Of a stretch of DNA of 64,000 nt, positions 1 to 8,379 are shown piece by piece. A program made the position numbers and the translations under genes. The notes beneath the pieces were generated by a model. That model saw only the letters and a program-made list of their open reading frames with translations, had not been told where the DNA came from and searched no databases. Source of the stretch: Bacillota bacterium. GTDB lineage: Bacteria; Bacillota; Clostridia; Acetivibrionales; DTU013. The DNA is taken from assembly GCA_023426125.1 (NCBI GenBank), contig JAFABI010000084.1:1-64000 (forward strand), written 5' to 3'. Each line of letters begins with the position of its first letter. Position 1 is the first letter of the stretch.

Positions 1-2
1 CA

Positions 3-683
3 GCATATGTATCCTATTTCAACAGGCGCTACAAGCGGCATGGTCACTTATTCCAGGGACGCTTCGGCAGTATAATAGTGGACAATGACACTTACAGTCT
101 CACATTATCCGCATACATTCACAATAACGCGAAAGACCTACCTGGATTCGAAGGACGGGAAGAACTATATAAATACTCTTCTTACGGGATATATACAGGC
201 CAGAGGGAAGACACCATAGGGATCATAGACACTGCATATATATTAAGTCTCTTTAGTAATGTCCCGCAGATAGCGAGGCAGAAATACAGACTTTTTGTAA
301 TTTCCATGAAAGATACTGGAATAGCAAAAGAAATGGACGAGAATATAATTACAGCATATACCGAAAATATCTATCGAAGTGAGAAAAAGCAAATTGTAAG
401 GGATATGATACCTGCGGAATTGGTGGAGAAAGTAAGCAAAATATTGGAAGAAAGAGCACCAGAGGCGTTAAGAGCCAAATATAGCAGAGATGCAGGAGAA
501 TTCAGGGCTTTTGCTGTATATATAATGCGGACCCTTTGCGGATATACCTACAAGAGCATATGCGAATATATAGGCAACATGTCGGTATCAGGGATATCAA
601 GGTTGGTAAATGAAGGATATAGGCTTTTCAGAGAACGGGAACGGTATCAGAATGCCTTTAGATCTTTAGTCCAGATTGCATAA
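3..683 (+). CDS. REP-associated tyrosine transposase (Y1/IS200-like), 5' end outside window
   Basis: The open frame runs from the window edge, so the N-terminal part with the HUH metal site is not visible. The visible part is nearly the same as the intact copy at 33233-34156, including the SAYIHNN segment that should carry the catalytic tyrosine of Y1 transposases. The first ATG/GTG-type start inside the window (78) is internal and not the real start. Bases 1-211 differ from the other copy at only 4 positions, after which divergence rises abruptly to about a quarter of bases. No internal stop or frameshift is seen. These single-strand transposases usually act on REP-type hairpins; the GGGGACAGTTCTT repeats here are the likely substrate (inference). 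Confidence 0.85.
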   Translation, partial: AYVSYFNRRYKRHGHLFQGRFGSIIVDNDTYSLTLSAYIHNNAKDLPGFEGREELYKYSSYGIYTGQREDTIGIIDTAYILSLFSNVPQIARQKYRLFVISMKDTGIAKEMDENIITAYTENIYRSEKKQIVRDMIPAELVEKVSKILEERAPEALRAKYSRDAGEFRAFAVYIMRTLCGYTYKSICEYIGNMSVSGISRLVNEGYRLFRERERYQNAFRSLVQIA

Positions 684-887
684 AGAGAATAAGACAGCAC
701 TCCGTTTTAAAGCCTTGCAGGGTAACTATCAAGGCTTATTTCTGTTTTTAATCTTTTGATCCAAGATAAAAAATGGGATTAATCAAAATTGTTTTGGTTA
801 ATGACTATAGGGGAGATAGAACAAATACGATTGAACTGTTTTACTAGCTAGGTATCTGATTTTTAGTTTTTAAAAAGAACTGTCCCC
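684..887 (+). repeat. 3' flank and right end of the RAYT element
   Basis: This flank aligns with 34157-34357 downstream of the intact transposase. It holds a probable transposase terminator, AAGCCTTG at 710-717 pairing with CAAGGCTT at 730-737 before a T-rich stretch. It finishes with AAGAACTGTCCCC at 875-887, the same inverted end that closes the intact element. Confidence 0.7.
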
Positions 888-901
888 TCTGGCTTTATGT
901 C

Positions 902-930
902 TTGACAAAAGAAAGGAATGGAGTTAATAT
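902..930 (+). promoter_or_regulatory. Strong sigma-A type promoter of the tetR operon
   Basis: TTGACA (902-907), 17-base spacer, TAATAT (925-930). Both boxes and spacing are close to ideal. It lies 15 bases after the end of the RAYT element and runs straight into the tandem operator at 929-954. Confidence 0.75.
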
Positions 931-954
931 AACATTGTTATATAACGGTGTTAT
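929..954. promoter_or_regulatory. Tandem palindromic operator, two abutting ATAAC-N3-GTTAT sites
   Basis: Two 13-base palindromes lie end to end: ATAACATTGTTAT (929-941) and ATAACGGTGTTAT (942-954). They overlap the -10 box and the expected start point. This is the usual place for an autoregulatory TetR-family operator, and the next gene is a TetR-family regulator. Binding is inferred. Confidence 0.65.
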
Positions 955-1112
955 AACGACCTGGTTCAAAAGGAAATTTTTCGGTTGTAGAAAGATTTCC
1001 TTACCAAGGCTGGTCGCAAATGCATCCCGGGCGGGAGATATGCTCACCGCCTGAAAACCAATTCGGTATACGCCACCTACAGCGGTGGGAGATTTTTTGG
1101 TGCCTCGTTATA
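952..1112. repeat. MITE-like element, TATAACGA family, copy 1 (161 bp)
   Basis: It begins TATAACGACC and ends CCTCGTTATA, so the termini are inverted repeats. It matches 58286-58439 (opposite orientation) over its length, and the short copy 41025-41066 at both ends. Internal arms such as GGAAATTT/GATTTCC and CCACC/GGTGG predict hairpins. It fills nearly all of the leader between the tetR operator and ribosome site, so it will be transcribed as 5' UTR. Confidence 0.75.
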
Positions 1113-1131
1113 TTTTTTATTAGGAGGAGGA

Positions 1132-1746
1132 ATGGAGATGGCGGAAGACACTCTGCAAAACATACTGGACTGCGGCCGTGATGAATTTTTGCAGAAGGGC
1201 TTTGAAGGCGCGTCCCTGCGCTCCATAGCAAAGGCGGCAGGTGTAACCACCGGCGCCATCTACGGCTACTTTCCCGACAAAAAAGCTTTGTTTGACGCGC
1301 TGGTGGCCCGGCCTGCCGGAGAGCTTCTGGATAAATACATAGAAACTCAGAAGGAGTTTGCACAAAGGCCTGCAGAGAAGCAGGCAGCGGAGATGGTTCA
1401 GGCCTCCGATGAAAGTATAGCGTGGATGGTGGAATATATCTATGGCCATTATGATGCATTCAAGCTTCTGGTTTGCTGCTCTGCCGGTACGGAGTATGCC
1501 GATTATGTAAATCAAATGGTGGAGGTGGAAACACAGGCCACACTCCGTTTTATTGATGCCGTGCGCGGAGCGGGGCAGCAAGTGCGCGATGTGGATGAGC
1601 AGCTGATCCATATCCTCGCCAACGCGCTTTTTTCCGGGATGTTTGAAATCGTGGCCCACGATATGCCGAAGGGAAAAGCCATCGGCTATATCAACAGCCT
1701 GAAGGAATTTTATACCGCCGGATGGTTTCAAATTTTGGGGCTATGA
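1132..1746 (+). CDS. TetR/AcrR family transcriptional regulator
   Basis: A 204-residue protein of usual TetR length. The N-terminal helix-turn-helix (about residues 15-60) contains the typical segments LRSIAKAAGVTTGAIYGYF and PDKKALFDAL; the rest is a helical ligand-binding domain. The ribosome site AGGAGGAGG (1122-1130) serves ATG 1132 or, with better spacing, ATG 1138. It is first in a co-directional run with two ABC half-transporters, a MATE exporter and an ECF importer, and probably represses itself through the tandem palindrome upstream. The ligand is unknown. Confidence 0.88.
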   Translation: MEMAEDTLQNILDCGRDEFLQKGFEGASLRSIAKAAGVTTGAIYGYFPDKKALFDALVARPAGELLDKYIETQKEFAQRPAEKQAAEMVQASDESIAWMVEYIYGHYDAFKLLVCCSAGTEYADYVNQMVEVETQATLRFIDAVRGAGQQVRDVDEQLIHILANALFSGMFEIVAHDMPKGKAIGYINSLKEFYTAGWFQILGL

Positions 1747-1769
1747 AGGGCAAAAAATTTTTAACCCTA

Positions 1770-1789
1770 AAGTTAGAAAAGCCTAACTT
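1770..1789. promoter_or_regulatory. Palindrome resembling a DtxR/IdeR metal-regulator box
   Basis: AAGTTAG-AAAAGC-CTAACTT is a 7+6+7 palindrome between tetR and the first ABC gene. Read as 1773-1791 it matches 15 of 19 positions of the DtxR/IdeR consensus as I remember it (TTAGGTTAGCCTAACCTAA). A related GTTAG-N6-CTAAC palindrome precedes the ECF genes at 6938. Iron- or manganese-dependent control is an inference. Confidence 0.5.
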
Positions 1790-1896
1790 AATATCGGATC
1801 GCCATGCTCCATATTGTCAAATTTATCTGGTAACGAATATACGTGGAGCTGTACTTACGCGTTTTATATAAATCAATTATTGCAGGAGGTCTAATC

Positions 1897-3639
1897 ATGA
1901 ATAAACCAAAAAAGAAGAGCGGATTTGCATATTTAGCGGAATTTGCCGGCCCCCACAAGGGGAATTATATCGCGGCGGTGGTTCTCGCCGTCTTCGGTGT
2001 TGCCTGCGGCATGATACCCTATTTTGCGGTATCCCGGATCGTCATCCGGCTCATCGACGGAGAGAGGAGTTTTTCCTACTTTCTTATGTGGTGCGGTGTG
2101 GCGGCGCTGGGCTTTCTTGGAAAGGTGCTGCTGCATAACATTTCCACCACCCTTTCCCACAAGGCGACCTTCGCCGTCCTCTCAGAGGTGCGGCGCCGTA
2201 TCGCCGCCAAGCTGACCCGCGTGCCCATGGGCTATGTGCTGGACACCCCCTCGGGAAAAGTCAAGAACACCATGGTGGAAAAGGTGGACAGCATCGAGCC
2301 GACGCTGGCCCACGTGCTTCCTGAAATGACATCCAACCTGCTGATACCGCTGGCCATCATTATTTACCTGTTTGTACTGGACTGGCGGATGGTGCTGGTC
2401 TCTTTGATCACCCTGCCCGTCGGCGCTGTTTGCTATATGGGTATGATGAAGGATTACGAGACCAAATTCGGTGAGTATGTGGCGGTGGGGAAGCATATGA
2501 ATGCCACGGCGGTGGAATATGTAGGCGGAATTGAGGTCATCAAGGCCTTTGGACAATCGGCAACCTCCTACGGGAAGTTTGCGGATGCGGTAAAGGCAAA
2601 CGCCAATTACGGTCTGGACTGGATGCGCCAGTGCCAGGTGTACTTTGCCATGGGGATCGGTATCTGGCCTGCCGTCCTCATCGGCGTGCTGCCCATCGGC
2701 TGTATTTTCTATATGAACGGCAGCCTGTCTGCGCCCGACTTCATCACCATCATGGTACTGGCGCTGGGGATTATGTCTCCTTTGCTGTCCGCCATGTATT
2801 ATACCGATGATATCGCCAAAATCGGCACCATCATGAACGACATCGGCGCGGTGGCAGACGAGCCGGAGCAAATCCGTCCCGCCGCCGGGGCCTCCCTCAA
2901 GGGAACCGATATTATCCTCAAGGGCGTCACCTTTGGCTATGGCGACACCGAGATCCTCCACGGAGTTGACCTGTGCATCCCTGCAGGCTCGGTAACCGCC
3001 CTCGTCGGACCGTCCGGAGGCGGCAAGAGCACCATCGCAAAGCTCATCGCATCCTTCTGGGATGTGACGGGCGGTTCTGTTTCCGTGGGCGGCACGGACG
3101 TAAAAAATATCCCCGCCGGCCAGCTCATGGATACCGTTGCCTATGTTGCCCAGGACAACTACCTCTTTGACATGTCCATACTGGAAAATCTCCGGATGGG
3201 CCGCCCCTCCGCCACGGATGACGAAGTAAAGGCCGCCGCAAAGGCGGCAGGCTGCCATGACTTTATCATGGGCCTGGAGCACGGCTATAATACCATGGTG
3301 GGCGGTGCCGGAGGACATCTTTCCGGCGGCGAGCGCCAGCGCATTTCCATCGCCCGGGCCATGCTAAAAGACGCCCCGATTGTTATTCTGGACGAAGCAA
3401 CGGCATACACCGATCCGGAAAATGAGGCGGTCATCCAGGCGGCAGTGGCAAAGCTGGTAGAGGGAAAAACCCTCATCGTTATCGCCCACCGCCTGTCCAC
3501 CATCGTGGACTCCGACCGGATCGCGGTCATTGAGCAGGGCAGGGTGGCCGCCTGCGGCAAACACGAAGAACTGTTGGAAACCTGCCCGCTGTACAGGAAC
3601 ATGTGGCAGGCGCATATCAGCGCCAGAGATGTGGCGTAA
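1897..3639 (+). CDS. ABC half-transporter (permease-ATPase), first of a heterodimeric pair
   Basis: ATG 1897 follows GCAGGAGGT; an upstream in-frame start at 1843 lacks a ribosome site. The 580-residue protein has six predicted membrane helices (about 20-310) and an ATPase domain with Walker A GPSGGGKST (about 371), signature LSGGERQ (about 475), Walker B VILDEA (about 496) and switch His in IAHR (about 531). It lies 12 bases before a paralogue, so the two probably form one transporter. Pairs like this include IrtAB/YbtPQ-type siderophore importers, which would suit the metal-box-like palindrome upstream; a drug or peptide exporter is the alternative. Confidence 0.85.
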   Translation: MNKPKKKSGFAYLAEFAGPHKGNYIAAVVLAVFGVACGMIPYFAVSRIVIRLIDGERSFSYFLMWCGVAALGFLGKVLLHNISTTLSHKATFAVLSEVRRRIAAKLTRVPMGYVLDTPSGKVKNTMVEKVDSIEPTLAHVLPEMTSNLLIPLAIIIYLFVLDWRMVLVSLITLPVGAVCYMGMMKDYETKFGEYVAVGKHMNATAVEYVGGIEVIKAFGQSATSYGKFADAVKANANYGLDWMRQCQVYFAMGIGIWPAVLIGVLPIGCIFYMNGSLSAPDFITIMVLALGIMSPLLSAMYYTDDIAKIGTIMNDIGAVADEPEQIRPAAGASLKGTDIILKGVTFGYGDTEILHGVDLCIPAGSVTALVGPSGGGKSTIAKLIASFWDVTGGSVSVGGTDVKNIPAGQLMDTVAYVAQDNYLFDMSILENLRMGRPSATDDEVKAAAKAAGCHDFIMGLEHGYNTMVGGAGGHLSGGERQRISIARAMLKDAPIVILDEATAYTDPENEAVIQAAVAKLVEGKTLIVIAHRLSTIVDSDRIAVIEQGRVAACGKHEELLETCPLYRNMWQAHISARDVA

Positions 3640-3651
3640 GGAGGGAAAACT

Positions 3652-5406
3652 ATGCTGGGAATCATTCGCAAGTTTTTTGCCTTTGCCAGCAAACGCAAAG
3701 GCAAGCTGAAACAGGGCATCGTATTCGCCCTGATCAATTCTATTTTTCATGCACTGCAGATCATGGCGCTCTATGTTGTCCTGAAGGGGATTGTGGAGGG
3801 TGACGTAAACGCGGCCACCGCCTGGAGTTCCTTTGGCATCATGCTGGTGAGCATGCTCGGGTGTATTCTGACAAAACACAGATCCACCATGGCGGAAGCC
3901 GAGGGCAGCTTTTCCATGTGCGCCGATAAGCGGACGCAGATCGGCGACCGCATGAAGTACATGCCTATGGGCTACTTCAACGACCATAGCCTCGGCGCCA
4001 TCACCGCCGCCGTCACCACTACCATGGAGGAGGTGCAGGATGTGGCGCCCCGTGTTATGGACAAAACCATCCACGGCTATATCCACGCCGCCGTGATCAC
4101 CCTGATGCTGGTCTTCTTTGACTGGCGGATCGGGCTTATTGTCGTGGCTGGTATCCTGCTCTTTATGGGCATCAATGCCTTGATGCAGAGAAAATCCCGC
4201 AATATCTCCCCAGCCCGGGTAGCGGCTCAGACGTCACTTGTGGGAGCGGTGCTGGAATTCGTCCAGGGAATGAGCGTGGTGCGTGCTTTCAACCTGGCGG
4301 CGGATGCAAATAAAACCATCGACCGCGCCATCGACGAGTGCGAAAAACAAAACGTAGGGCTGGAGCTGGCCTTTATTCCTTTTATGTTTTTGCAGAGCCT
4401 CCTCCTCAAATGGGTGAGCGTGGTGCTGGCCATCGCCTCGGTCTGGTTGTTTCTGACGGATACCATGGCGCTTTCCGTCTGCCTGTTGATGCTGATCTCT
4501 TCCTTCATTATTTACAGCCAGATGGAGACCGCGGGCAGCATGTCCGCCCTGCTCCGTCTCATTGACCTGTCCATCGACCGGGTGGAGGAGATCAACCGTA
4601 CCCCTGTCATGGATGAAGAGGGCAAAGACACGGCTCCTGCTGATTACAGCATCGTAGGCAGGCATGTAAATTTTTCCTATAGCCGGCGGAAGATCATCGA
4701 CGACGTGAGCTTTACCATCCCGGCGGGTACCACCACCGCCATCATCGGTCCCTCCGGAGGAGGAAAGACCACCCTGTGCAACCTCATTGCCCGTTTCTGG
4801 GATGTGGACGGGGGAAGCATCACCCTGGGGGGCATCGATGTGCGGAACTATTCCCTTGACAGCCTGCTGGCAAACTTCAGCATGGTGTTCCAGAAGGTCT
4901 ATCTCTTCAACGACACCATCGCCAACAACATCAAGTTCGGAAAACCAGACGCAACCATGGAGGAAATCCGAAGGGCAGCCCGAAAAGCCTGCTGCGACGA
5001 CTTCATCATGGCGCTGCCAAAGGGATACGATACGGTGATAGGTGAAAGCGGCGCCACCATCTCCGGCGGCGAAAAGCAGCGCATCTCCATTGCCCGGGCT
5101 ATTTTGAAGGATGCGCCCATCATCATTCTCGACGAGGCCACCGCCAATGTGGACCCGGAAAATGAGAACCATTTACAGGCTGCCATTGCAGAGCTTACAC
5201 ACAGCAAAACCGCCATTATGATCGCCCACCGGCTGAAAACCGTCCGCCATGCCGACCAGATCCTGGTGCTGGATAACGGCAGGATCGTCCAGAGGGGAAA
5301 ACACGAGGAATTGATGGCGCAGGGCGGGCTGTATGCTGATTTCGTCGGTATGCGGGAAAGATCCATCGGCTGGAAGCTGGGCGGAACCGCCCGGACTGCC
5401 GGATGA
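3652..5406 (+). CDS. ABC half-transporter (permease-ATPase), second of the pair
   Basis: ATG 3652 follows GGAGGG. The 584-residue protein has the same layout as its neighbour: membrane domain about 15-300, then an ATPase domain with Walker A GPSGGGKTT (about 366), signature ISGGEKQ (about 470) and Walker B IIILDEAT (about 490). All ATPase motifs in both halves look intact, so both sites could hydrolyse ATP. The next gene is a MATE exporter 83 bases on. Substrate unknown; siderophore or haem is suggested only by context. Confidence 0.85.
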   Translation: MLGIIRKFFAFASKRKGKLKQGIVFALINSIFHALQIMALYVVLKGIVEGDVNAATAWSSFGIMLVSMLGCILTKHRSTMAEAEGSFSMCADKRTQIGDRMKYMPMGYFNDHSLGAITAAVTTTMEEVQDVAPRVMDKTIHGYIHAAVITLMLVFFDWRIGLIVVAGILLFMGINALMQRKSRNISPARVAAQTSLVGAVLEFVQGMSVVRAFNLAADANKTIDRAIDECEKQNVGLELAFIPFMFLQSLLLKWVSVVLAIASVWLFLTDTMALSVCLLMLISSFIIYSQMETAGSMSALLRLIDLSIDRVEEINRTPVMDEEGKDTAPADYSIVGRHVNFSYSRRKIIDDVSFTIPAGTTTAIIGPSGGGKTTLCNLIARFWDVDGGSITLGGIDVRNYSLDSLLANFSMVFQKVYLFNDTIANNIKFGKPDATMEEIRRAARKACCDDFIMALPKGYDTVIGESGATISGGEKQRISIARAILKDAPIIILDEATANVDPENENHLQAAIAELTHSKTAIMIAHRLKTVRHADQILVLDNGRIVQRGKHEELMAQGGLYADFVGMRERSIGWKLGGTARTAG

Positions 5407-5489
5407 GAGGGAATACATCCCGGCGGCCGGATTGAAATGTCCGGGTGACGGAAATTTTGATTTATACTGTAAACATGGGGGATATTTGA

Positions 5490-6863
5490 ATGGACAGTAC
5501 ATTACTGATTGAGGAAAAGGAAAAACAAAAACATTTTATATTAACGGGAAATCTATGGAAGGTCATGGCGGATTTATCCTGGCCGGCGATTGTGGCAATG
5601 GTGCTGTATGGCATGAATTCCGTACTGGATGCCTTCTTCGTGGGCCGGTTCGTGGGTGAAACGGCCCTGGCGGGTGTTTCCGTGGCGTATCCGCTGTCCC
5701 AGATCAGCGTGGCTTTCGGCTCCCTGATCGGGGTAGGCGCAGGCTCTGTCCTGAGCATTGCCATCGGCGCGAAGGACGGAAAAACACAGGAGCGGCTGTT
5801 GGGAAATGTCAATTTGCTTTCTGTTATCGTGACGGCAATCTATATGCTTCTGGGACTGGTATTTTCCACACAACTGATTGCCATCATGGGCGGAAGGGAT
5901 GAGGCGTTGGTATTGGGCGATCAATACTTCCGCATCACGGTTTACGGCGCGTTCTTCTGGGTCTACGGCCTTGCAGGAAACATGATCATCCGTGCCGAAG
6001 GCAGAATGAAAACGGCTGCTGTTATGATGGGCATAGGACTGGTAGTGGATGCGGCGTTTAAATATCTGTTTATCGCAGTATTCCAATGGGGCGTTGAGGG
6101 TGCGGCATGGGCAACCAATATCGGGATGCTGGTCTATACCCTGGTAAGCTGGATCTATTTCGGAAAAGGCTGGGCGACCTTTCAATCCAGGCTGGCTTCC
6201 ATCCGCTGGGATAAAAAAATCGGGACCTCGGTGCTGCGGCTGGGCATGTCGTCGCTGATTATGAGCGTCATGAGTCTGGTGCAGGCGGTATTCGTCTTCA
6301 ATGCGCTGTCCAGATACGGCACAACGGCGGATGTCGCTTTTTACGGCGTGGTATACCGCATTTTCACCTTCCTGCTTACGCCCATTTTCGGCCTGATGCG
6401 CGCTTTGCAGCCGGTGATCGGCATCAATTACGGCGCGCAGAAGTACGACCGCGTCATACGCTCTTACAAGATCTTTGCCGTCACCGCCATGCTGCTGACG
6501 CTGCCTTTCTGGCTTCTGTCCATCGCGATACCCGGCCCGGTCCTGGGGCTGATGATGAAGGATGTGGTGTTTACAGGAGCGGAGCTCATGTATTTCAGGG
6601 TGTACATGGCGATTTTGCCCGTATTGTCGTTTATCTTTATGGCCATGACGCTGTTTCCTTCGGTGGACAAAGGCAAACCGGCAGCGCTTATCGGCATTGC
6701 GCGGCAACTGGTGTTTTACGTTCCGGTCATGATTTTTTTGCCCAAAGCAATCGGCGTTGCGGGGGTTTATTACGGCTCTTTTGCCATTGACGCGGTAATC
6801 GTGATCTGGACGATATTTATGGTGCGCAAGGAGTTTTCCCTGCTGCGGAAAAGAGCGCAATAA
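5490..6863 (+). CDS. MATE family efflux transporter
   Basis: A 457-residue, strongly hydrophobic protein with about 12 predicted helices in two similar halves, the usual MATE size. Recognisable segments are WPAIVAMVLYGMNSVLDAFFVG near the N-terminus and the PVIGINYGAQKYDR loop of the second half. MATE proteins export organic cations or drugs using Na+ or H+. The ribosome site is weak (GGGGGAT before ATG 5490). It sits between the ABC pair and the ECF genes, in a stretch likely controlled together. Confidence 0.88.
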   Translation: MDSTLLIEEKEKQKHFILTGNLWKVMADLSWPAIVAMVLYGMNSVLDAFFVGRFVGETALAGVSVAYPLSQISVAFGSLIGVGAGSVLSIAIGAKDGKTQERLLGNVNLLSVIVTAIYMLLGLVFSTQLIAIMGGRDEALVLGDQYFRITVYGAFFWVYGLAGNMIIRAEGRMKTAAVMMGIGLVVDAAFKYLFIAVFQWGVEGAAWATNIGMLVYTLVSWIYFGKGWATFQSRLASIRWDKKIGTSVLRLGMSSLIMSVMSLVQAVFVFNALSRYGTTADVAFYGVVYRIFTFLLTPIFGLMRALQPVIGINYGAQKYDRVIRSYKIFAVTAMLLTLPFWLLSIAIPGPVLGLMMKDVVFTGAELMYFRVYMAILPVLSFIFMAMTLFPSVDKGKPAALIGIARQLVFYVPVMIFLPKAIGVAGVYYGSFAIDAVIVIWTIFMVRKEFSLLRKRAQ

Positions 6864-6937
6864 GCATCTCAAGCTGTCTTTTTTCTGTCGCGAAATATCG
6901 CCGACAGCCGTGCTCCGAACAATTTTCTTTATAAATG

Positions 6938-6953
6938 GTTAGGTGGATCTAAC
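6938..6953. promoter_or_regulatory. Second GTTAG-N6-CTAAC palindrome, before the ECF genes
   Basis: GTTAG-GTGGAT-CTAAC has the same arms and spacing as the palindrome at 1770-1789. Read as 6939-6957 it matches 12 of 19 positions of the DtxR-type consensus. The recurrence before two transporter units suggests one regulator controls both (inference). Confidence 0.45.
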
Positions 6954-7036
6954 TTTTAATTATTTTATCATTTTCCCCGGACGCAGTCAACGAACTCCAC
7001 CAGGGAAAGTACATTTCAAGTATGGGAGGAATGCAA

Positions 7037-7648
7037 ATGGCAAATACGCTGTACACATCAAAGAAGGGCCTGACCGTCAAGGATCTGGTCACTACCGGCA
7101 TCTTTTCCGCTCTGTTTTTTATCGTCACCATGGTGGGGGGCATGTTCTTTGCGCCAAACCCTGTCCTGACCTTCCTGATGCCCCCGGTCGTGGCGCTGCT
7201 CACAGGACCGGTATATCTGCTGCTTGCGGCGAAGGTGCCGAAACACGGCCCGATTCTAATCCTGGGTATTTTGATGGGGCTAATCATGTTTGTGACGGGT
7301 ATGTACTGGGTATGGTCAATCGCTTATGTAGTGCTCGCCGCTGCTGCGGAGCTGATTTCCGGGGCAGGCCGGTTTAAAAATACGAAGCTCGTTAGTCTGG
7401 GCTACCTGGTTTTTTCCCTTAACCCCATCGGTTCTTATATGATGCTCTGGATCAACCGGCAGGCCTACATGGACTATCTGGTCGGAAAGGGAACCGAACA
7501 GGCCTATATGGACACGATGGGCGCCACTGCGTAGGGCTGGATCCTGCCGGTCATGATTGCCGCCACCTTGCTTTTTGCGTGGCTGGGGGCGCTGCTTGGC
7601 AGGAAGCTTCTGAGAAAGCAGTTTGAAAAAGCCGGGATTACGGCATGA
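7037..7648 (+). pseudogene. MptD/Trep_Strep-type ECF transporter S component, interrupted by an in-frame TAG
   Basis: ATG 7037 follows GGGAGGA (7024-7030). The frame codes a small membrane protein of the MptD (Trep_Strep) S-component family, starting MANTLYTSKKGLTVKDLV. It meets TAG at 7532-7534. The same frame then continues with family-like sequence (GWILPVMIAATLLFAWLGA) to TGA at 7646-7648, which overlaps the next ATG in an ATGA junction. So the original gene ended at 7648 and one base change (for example CAG to TAG) truncates it by 38 residues, removing the last helix. The shortened protein could retain some function. TAG ends other genes here (19786, 22153, 37315), so readthrough by a special tRNA is unlikely. 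Confidence 0.75.
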
Positions 7649-8367
7649 TGACTGTTTTCCGTGCTTCCGGACAATCACGCGGCTTGATAAGCGTAGATCC
7701 GCGTACAAAGCTGTCTCTTTTGCTCATGGGAAATCTGGCGGTTTTTTTCGCTCCGGCCATGGGATACGAAATTCTATTGGCCGGAGTGATTTTGCTGTTC
7801 GGAATGCTCTGCGGAGTATACCGGTTTTCTGTGAAAATGGCTGCGGCTTACCTTGCCATACTGGTCTTGCAGCTTCTCAGCGCTGCATACCTGCACGGCA
7901 CCTTCCAGGTAATGCTTGTTTCCTTTGCCATGTTCATCCGCAAGATATTTCCCTGTGCCATGCTGGGCGGGATCCTGGTCTCCACGACGCGGGTCAACGA
8001 GTTCATGGCTGCCATGAACCGTATCCGCATGCCCAAAAGCGTGGTCATTCCGCTAACTGTCATGCTGCGTTATTTTCCCATGGTAGGAGAGGATTGGCGG
8101 CATATCCGGGACGCCATGAAAATGCGCGGCGTTTCCCCTTCGCCGGCGGGCTTGCTTGCCCATCCGGGCCGGACGGTGGAATGCATCTATGTCCCGCTGA
8201 TGATGTCGGCTTCCAAAATTGCCGACGAGCTGTCGGCTGCGGCTGTAACCAGGGGCATTGAAAACCCGAAGCCGCGCACCTGCCTGCAGCAGATCCGGTT
8301 TTACCCCACGGACGCTGTCTGTGCGTTTTTCTTTGCCGTTCTTTTGGGTTTGTCATTTTTACTGTAA
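7645..8367 (+). CDS. ECF transporter T component (EcfT-like permease)
   Basis: A 240-residue membrane protein whose ATG overlaps the ancestral stop of the S component by four bases. It has the two short Arg-Gly coupling motifs of EcfT proteins, MKMRGV (about 152-157) and VTRGI (about 201), which contact the ATPases. It would couple ATP hydrolysis to toppling of the S component in the membrane. It is followed 12 bases later by the double ATPase gene, completing an S-T-A unit. Confidence 0.85.
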   Translation: MMTVFRASGQSRGLISVDPRTKLSLLLMGNLAVFFAPAMGYEILLAGVILLFGMLCGVYRFSVKMAAAYLAILVLQLLSAAYLHGTFQVMLVSFAMFIRKIFPCAMLGGILVSTTRVNEFMAAMNRIRMPKSVVIPLTVMLRYFPMVGEDWRHIRDAMKMRGVSPSPAGLLAHPGRTVECIYVPLMMSASKIADELSAAAVTRGIENPKPRTCLQQIRFYPTDAVCAFFFAVLLGLSFLL

Positions 8368-8379
8368 GGAGTTGGACGC

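Noticed and set aside
1001..1459. Minus-strand frame over the tetR start and leader
   Set aside because: It spans the MITE-like repeat and the antisense of tetR and has no ribosome site.
2182..3318. Long minus-strand open frame opposite the first ABC gene (also 4234-5172 and 5574-6872 opposite its neighbours)
   Set aside because: His/Gly/Asp-rich shadow frames caused by codon bias of the real genes; no ribosome sites and no family resemblance.
7532..7534. TAG read as pyrrolysine or by suppression
   Set aside because: TAG is used as an ordinary stop at 19786, 22153 and 37315, and no pyl genes are seen.
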